A model generated the notes under the pieces. The model had not been told where the DNA came from. It searched no databases and saw only the letters and a program-made list of their open reading frames with translations. Below, one piece after another: positions 5,005-7,131 of a DNA stretch of 7,131 nucleotides (the stretch's first letter is position 1; each line of letters opens with the position of its first letter). Both the position numbers and the translations under genes were made by a program. Source of the stretch: Gemmobacter sp. (lineage in GTDB: Bacteria > Pseudomonadota > Alphaproteobacteria > Rhodobacterales > Rhodobacteraceae); the NCBI GenBank assembly GCA_003509785.1, contig DOMY01000012.1, positions 2,929 to 10,059 of the forward strand. Reading direction: 5' to 3'.

Positions 5005-6578
5005 CACACATTCTCCTCGCGTTGTTCCAGCCAGCCGCGCAGGATTTCGACGGATTCCGCCTCGCGCTCGCCGATCAGGCGGCGCAGGCGTTCGACGGGA
5101 TCGTCGGGCACATCACTGTTCGGGCCGGAAAGAATCTGCATCGGGGAGGACCGTGGCCCCAGATCATCCACCTCGCCCTCCAGAATCTCCATGGATCGGG
5201 GGGGAGCTGCCAGGGGCAGCGGCGGAAAGGGCAGGGGCACAGCCGCCGGCCGCAGCAGGGGCCGCAGGACGAACAAGCCCAGCACGAGGACAACCAGCGC
5301 CAGCACGCCCATCTGTATCAGGCGCATCGCATCCAGCTGCGCGAAACTGCCAAAAAGACCGGCCTCGGCCAATGTTCCGGGCGTGGGAAGCGCCTCAAAC
5401 GGCAGAGATTTCAGGGTGATGACATCCCCCCGCGTCTCGTCGAAACCCACAGCGGAGGCCACGAGATCGCGCAATGTCGCAAGCTCTTCTTCCGGCCGGG
5501 GTTGCCAGTCAACCGTGCCATCTGGCGTTTCACTGCGCAACCCGTCAACCAGAACGGCAACGCTGAGCCGCCGGATGCCCCCGGGTTCGCGCAGCAGATC
5601 ACGCTGGGTTTCCGACACTTCGAAATTCACCCTCTCGCGGCTTTCACTTGACTGGCTTTGTCTGTCGTCTCCGGCGGCATCGCCTTCGGGCAGGTTGGAG
5701 GCGACAGTCACTTCGCCCGCGCCATCCCGCGCGCTATCGGTTTTTTCCTGCGTTTCGGTGCTGATGGCCACGCGGCCCTGGGGATCGAACCGCCGCTCGC
5801 TGATCTGTTCGCGCTCGGTGACAAGATCCATCGACACCTCGACGATGGCGCGCCCGGGCCCGACCCGCGCGGCAAGCAGCCGCTCTACATTGCGGCGCAA
5901 GGCTTCTTCGCGCCCGGCAATGGCTTCGCGGCCTTGTGACTCTGCGCCGTCGGAGACGAGCCCGGCCTGACTGTCGATGATAGCGACATCGGTAGGCAGA
6001 AGGCCGGTCACGGCGGAGGCGACCAGGTGGCGCAAGGCGCGGGCCTGCTGTGCTGAAAGCGCCCCGCTAGAGGTGGCCACGAAAACCGAAGCACTTGGCT
6101 TTTCCGCCTGGCGGAAAGGCTGTGCCGGGGCCTGTGCAATATGAACCCGGGCCGAACGGATCGCGGGGCTGGCCAGAATGGTGCGGGCCAACTCACCTTC
6201 CTTGGCGCGCCAATAGGCGGCATCGAACATCTGCGATGTGGTGCCGAACCCGGACAGACCATCCAGCAATTCATAGCCATTCAGGCCATTGGCGGGCAGA
6301 CCCTCTGCCGCGAGTTCCATCCGCAGCGAATCACGGCGGCTGCCATCCACAAGAATCGACCCGCCGCGCACCTGATAGGCCACCCCCCGCTGATCCAGCG
6401 CGGCGATCACTTCGCCAGCGGCGGCCTCTTCCAGGCCTGCATAAAGCAAGGAAAAATCCGGCGTCGTAGCCAGACGTGTCATGCCAAGAACGCCGAGAAA
6501 GACCGCCAGTGTCACGCCCGCCAGCAGCACGCGCCGCCGCATATCCAGCCTTGCCCAGATCGACATGAGGTTCTGCAC
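5004..6578 (-). CDS. fliF: Flagellar MS-ring protein FliF
   Basis: FliF (524 residues) is the transmembrane MS-ring that nucleates basal-body assembly, houses the export gate and carries FliG. Two membrane helices are visible, at about 16-37 (after MRRR) and 419-441. Between them lie the YscJ/FliF ring-building region (about 38-210, including LYAGLEEAAAGEVIAAL, LPANGLNGYELLD and ARVHIAQAP) and the FliF C-terminal periplasmic region (about 225-395, including RRNVERLLAARVGPGRAIVEVSMD and EREQISERRFDPQGR). The 280-315 stretch, rich in Asp, Ser and Glu, is a likely disordered loop. The cytoplasmic end, DPVERLRRLIGEREAESVEILRGWL (493-517), is the expected FliG-binding helix pair. The start is GTG 6578, with CTCCC/GGGAG at 6585-6589 six bases before it; the in-frame ATG at residue 5 lacks its own ribosome site. 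Confidence 0.97.
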   Translation of the reverse strand: MQNLMSIWARLDMRRRVLLAGVTLAVFLGVLGMTRLATTPDFSLLYAGLEEAAAGEVIAALDQRGVAYQVRGGSILVDGSRRDSLRMELAAEGLPANGLNGYELLDGLSGFGTTSQMFDAAYWRAKEGELARTILASPAIRSARVHIAQAPAQPFRQAEKPSASVFVATSSGALSAQQARALRHLVASAVTGLLPTDVAIIDSQAGLVSDGAESQGREAIAGREEALRRNVERLLAARVGPGRAIVEVSMDLVTEREQISERRFDPQGRVAISTETQEKTDSARDGAGEVTVASNLPEGDAAGDDRQSQSSESRERVNFEVSETQRDLLREPGGIRRLSVAVLVDGLRSETPDGTVDWQPRPEEELATLRDLVASAVGFDETRGDVITLKSLPFEALPTPGTLAEAGLFGSFAQLDAMRLIQMGVLALVVLVLGLFVLRPLLRPAAVPLPFPPLPLAAPPRSMEILEGEVDDLGPRSSPMQILSGPNSDVPDDPVERLRRLIGEREAESVEILRGWLEQREENV

Positions 6579-6596
6579 TATCCGCTCCCGCCTGTT

Positions 6597-6615
6597 CGGG
6601 GTTCTCCCCGTGGGG
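6597..6615 (-). promoter_or_regulatory. Mutually exclusive small hairpins in the fliF leader
   Basis: The CCCC at 6606-6609 can pair with GGGG at 6598-6601 (full stem 6597-6601 with 6606-6610) or with GGGG at 6612-6615. Only one pairing can form at a time. The element lies about 20-40 bases before the fliF start and close to its ribosome-binding site. It may be chance in GC-rich DNA. Confidence 0.25.
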
Positions 6616-6636
6616 ACGAGTCATGACGGATCCGGC

Positions 6637-6651
6637 TTAACAATCGGTTAG
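6637..6651. promoter_or_regulatory. CtrA-like binding site between fliF and fliL
   Basis: TTAA (6637-6640), seven bases, then TTAG (6648-6651) matches the alphaproteobacterial CtrA consensus TTAA-N7-TTAA with one mismatch; the reverse strand reads CTAA-N7-TTAA. It lies 46 bases before the fliL ATG and 58 before the fliF GTG. CtrA is the cell-cycle response regulator known to activate flagellar genes in Caulobacter and in the ancestral flagellar set of Rhodobacter. AT-rich motifs stand out in this GC-rich DNA. Confidence 0.75.
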
Positions 6652-6663
6652 TGACCTCGGGGC

Positions 6664-6669
6664 TATAAC
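6664..6669 (+). promoter_or_regulatory. Candidate -10 element of the fliL promoter
   Basis: TATAAC matches the sigma-70 -10 consensus at five of six positions and lies 12 bases beyond the CtrA-like box. The missing -35 position would fall inside that box, the arrangement of CtrA-activated promoters. The predicted start would be about 20 bases before the fliL ATG. No comparably good -10 is seen in the fliF direction. Confidence 0.5.
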
Positions 6670-6697
6670 CCGGCTTGAGCCAATGACGGAGGTGACC

Positions 6698-7131
6698 ATG
6701 GCCGATACCGCAGTTGAACAGGCACCTGCCCCGCGCAAATCTGGCTGGCTGCCTTTGCTTGCGGGGCTTTTGCTGGCTGTGGGTTTGGGCGGCGGCGGCT
6801 TCTTTGCCGCCTACAGCGGGTTGATTCTGGGCCATCCCCCACAGGTGGAAGAGGCTGCCACGGCATCACCCTTGCCGGATATTGCTTTTGTGCCGGTAGA
6901 GCCGATCATGATTCCGTTGGGCCCTGCCGGGCAGAATCAGCACTTGCGGATCGTATCCGAGATCGAGGTTGCAAAGCCCCATGCAGCAGAGGTGACGCTG
7001 TTGCTGCCCCGCATCCGCGACGTGATGAACAGCTATCTTCGGGCTGTCGAGGTGGCGGATCTGCAGGATCCGGCGGCGCTTGTCCGGTTTCGCGCGCAGA
7101 TACTGCGGCGCGTTCAGACCGTGACGGGCGA
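6698..7131 (+). CDS. fliL: Flagellar basal body-associated protein FliL (3' end outside window)
   Basis: The first 144 residues of FliL, an inner-membrane protein that rings the stator units near the MS-ring and supports torque. The short cytoplasmic N-terminus (MADTAVEQAPAPRKSGW) leads into one membrane helix at about 17-45 (a Leu/Gly/Ala-rich run with GGGG at 31-34). The periplasmic domain follows, with the family's PVEPIMIPLG (66-75) and a QHLRIVSEIEVAKP strand (81-94). After that comes the LLPRIRDVMNSYLRAVEVADL helix (103-122), typical of FliL. The ATG at 6698 has GGAGG (6688-6692) five bases upstream. The frame is open to the window edge, so the last ~20-30 residues are missing. It is divergent from fliF across a shared control region. 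Confidence 0.94.
   Translation, partial: MADTAVEQAPAPRKSGWLPLLAGLLLAVGLGGGGFFAAYSGLILGHPPQVEEAATASPLPDIAFVPVEPIMIPLGPAGQNQHLRIVSEIEVAKPHAAEVTLLLPRIRDVMNSYLRAVEVADLQDPAALVRFRAQILRRVQTVTG

Noticed and set aside
4534..5970. A 478-codon open frame on the plus strand, opposite fliH and fliF
   Set aside because: The product is low-complexity Ser/Arg-rich, without domains, and lies opposite two well-supported flagellar genes. It is a shadow frame.
6564..6566. ATG at FliF residue 5 as the true start
   Set aside because: It has no ribosome-binding site at proper distance, whereas the GTG at 6578 has GGGAG six bases upstream.
6622..6690. Direct repeat ATGACGGA at 6623-6630 and 6683-6690
   Set aside because: An 8-base repeat is short, and the second copy simply includes part of the fliL ribosome-binding site. 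No further support.

Overview
The window is GC-rich alphaproteobacterial chromosome, most probably from the Rhodobacteraceae. That placement is inferred from the gene content (a gpsA-YciI-EVE cluster, DUF2853, and a compact fliF-fliH-fliN-fliP operon divergent from fliL), from a CtrA-type box, and from the tight one-base gene overlaps. No database search was possible. Nothing suggests recent transfer: there is no transposase, integrase, CRISPR array, tRNA or rRNA, and coding style looks even throughout.

Layout. (1) Bases 1-1211, plus strand: the C-terminal half of gpsA (glycerol-3-phosphate dehydrogenase), a YciI-family protein and an EVE-domain protein, packed as one operon with gaps of 4 and -1 nt. 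(2) Bases 1212-1417: a convergent intergenic region rich in inverted repeats. It holds a perfect 11-bp hairpin that looks like a terminator, a perfect 10-bp hairpin, and a larger imperfect pairing that encloses the latter. (3) Bases 1418-3315, minus strand: ahcY (S-adenosylhomocysteine hydrolase) followed by a small DUF2853 gene. They are separated by an intrinsic terminator whose T-tract lies in an exact 18-bp tandem duplication. (4) Bases 3435-6578, minus strand: fliF-fliH-fliN-fliP, encoding the MS-ring, an export-ATPase regulator, a C-ring protein and an export-gate protein. Every junction is a TGATG overlap. (5) Bases 6579-6697: a divergent control region with a TTAA-N7-TTAG CtrA-like box. 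(6) Bases 6698-7131, plus strand: fliL, cut off by the window end.

How it works together. The right half is a flagellar basal-body locus probably switched on by the cell-cycle regulator CtrA from the shared fliF/fliL region. The left half is housekeeping: ahcY recycles the SAH product of methylation and gpsA feeds phospholipid synthesis. No recognisable new multi-gene system is present. The items most worth a second look are the structured intergenic region at about 1295-1413, the duplicated terminator tail after ahcY, the CtrA-like box, and the identical nested GTGATG starts of fliH and fliN.
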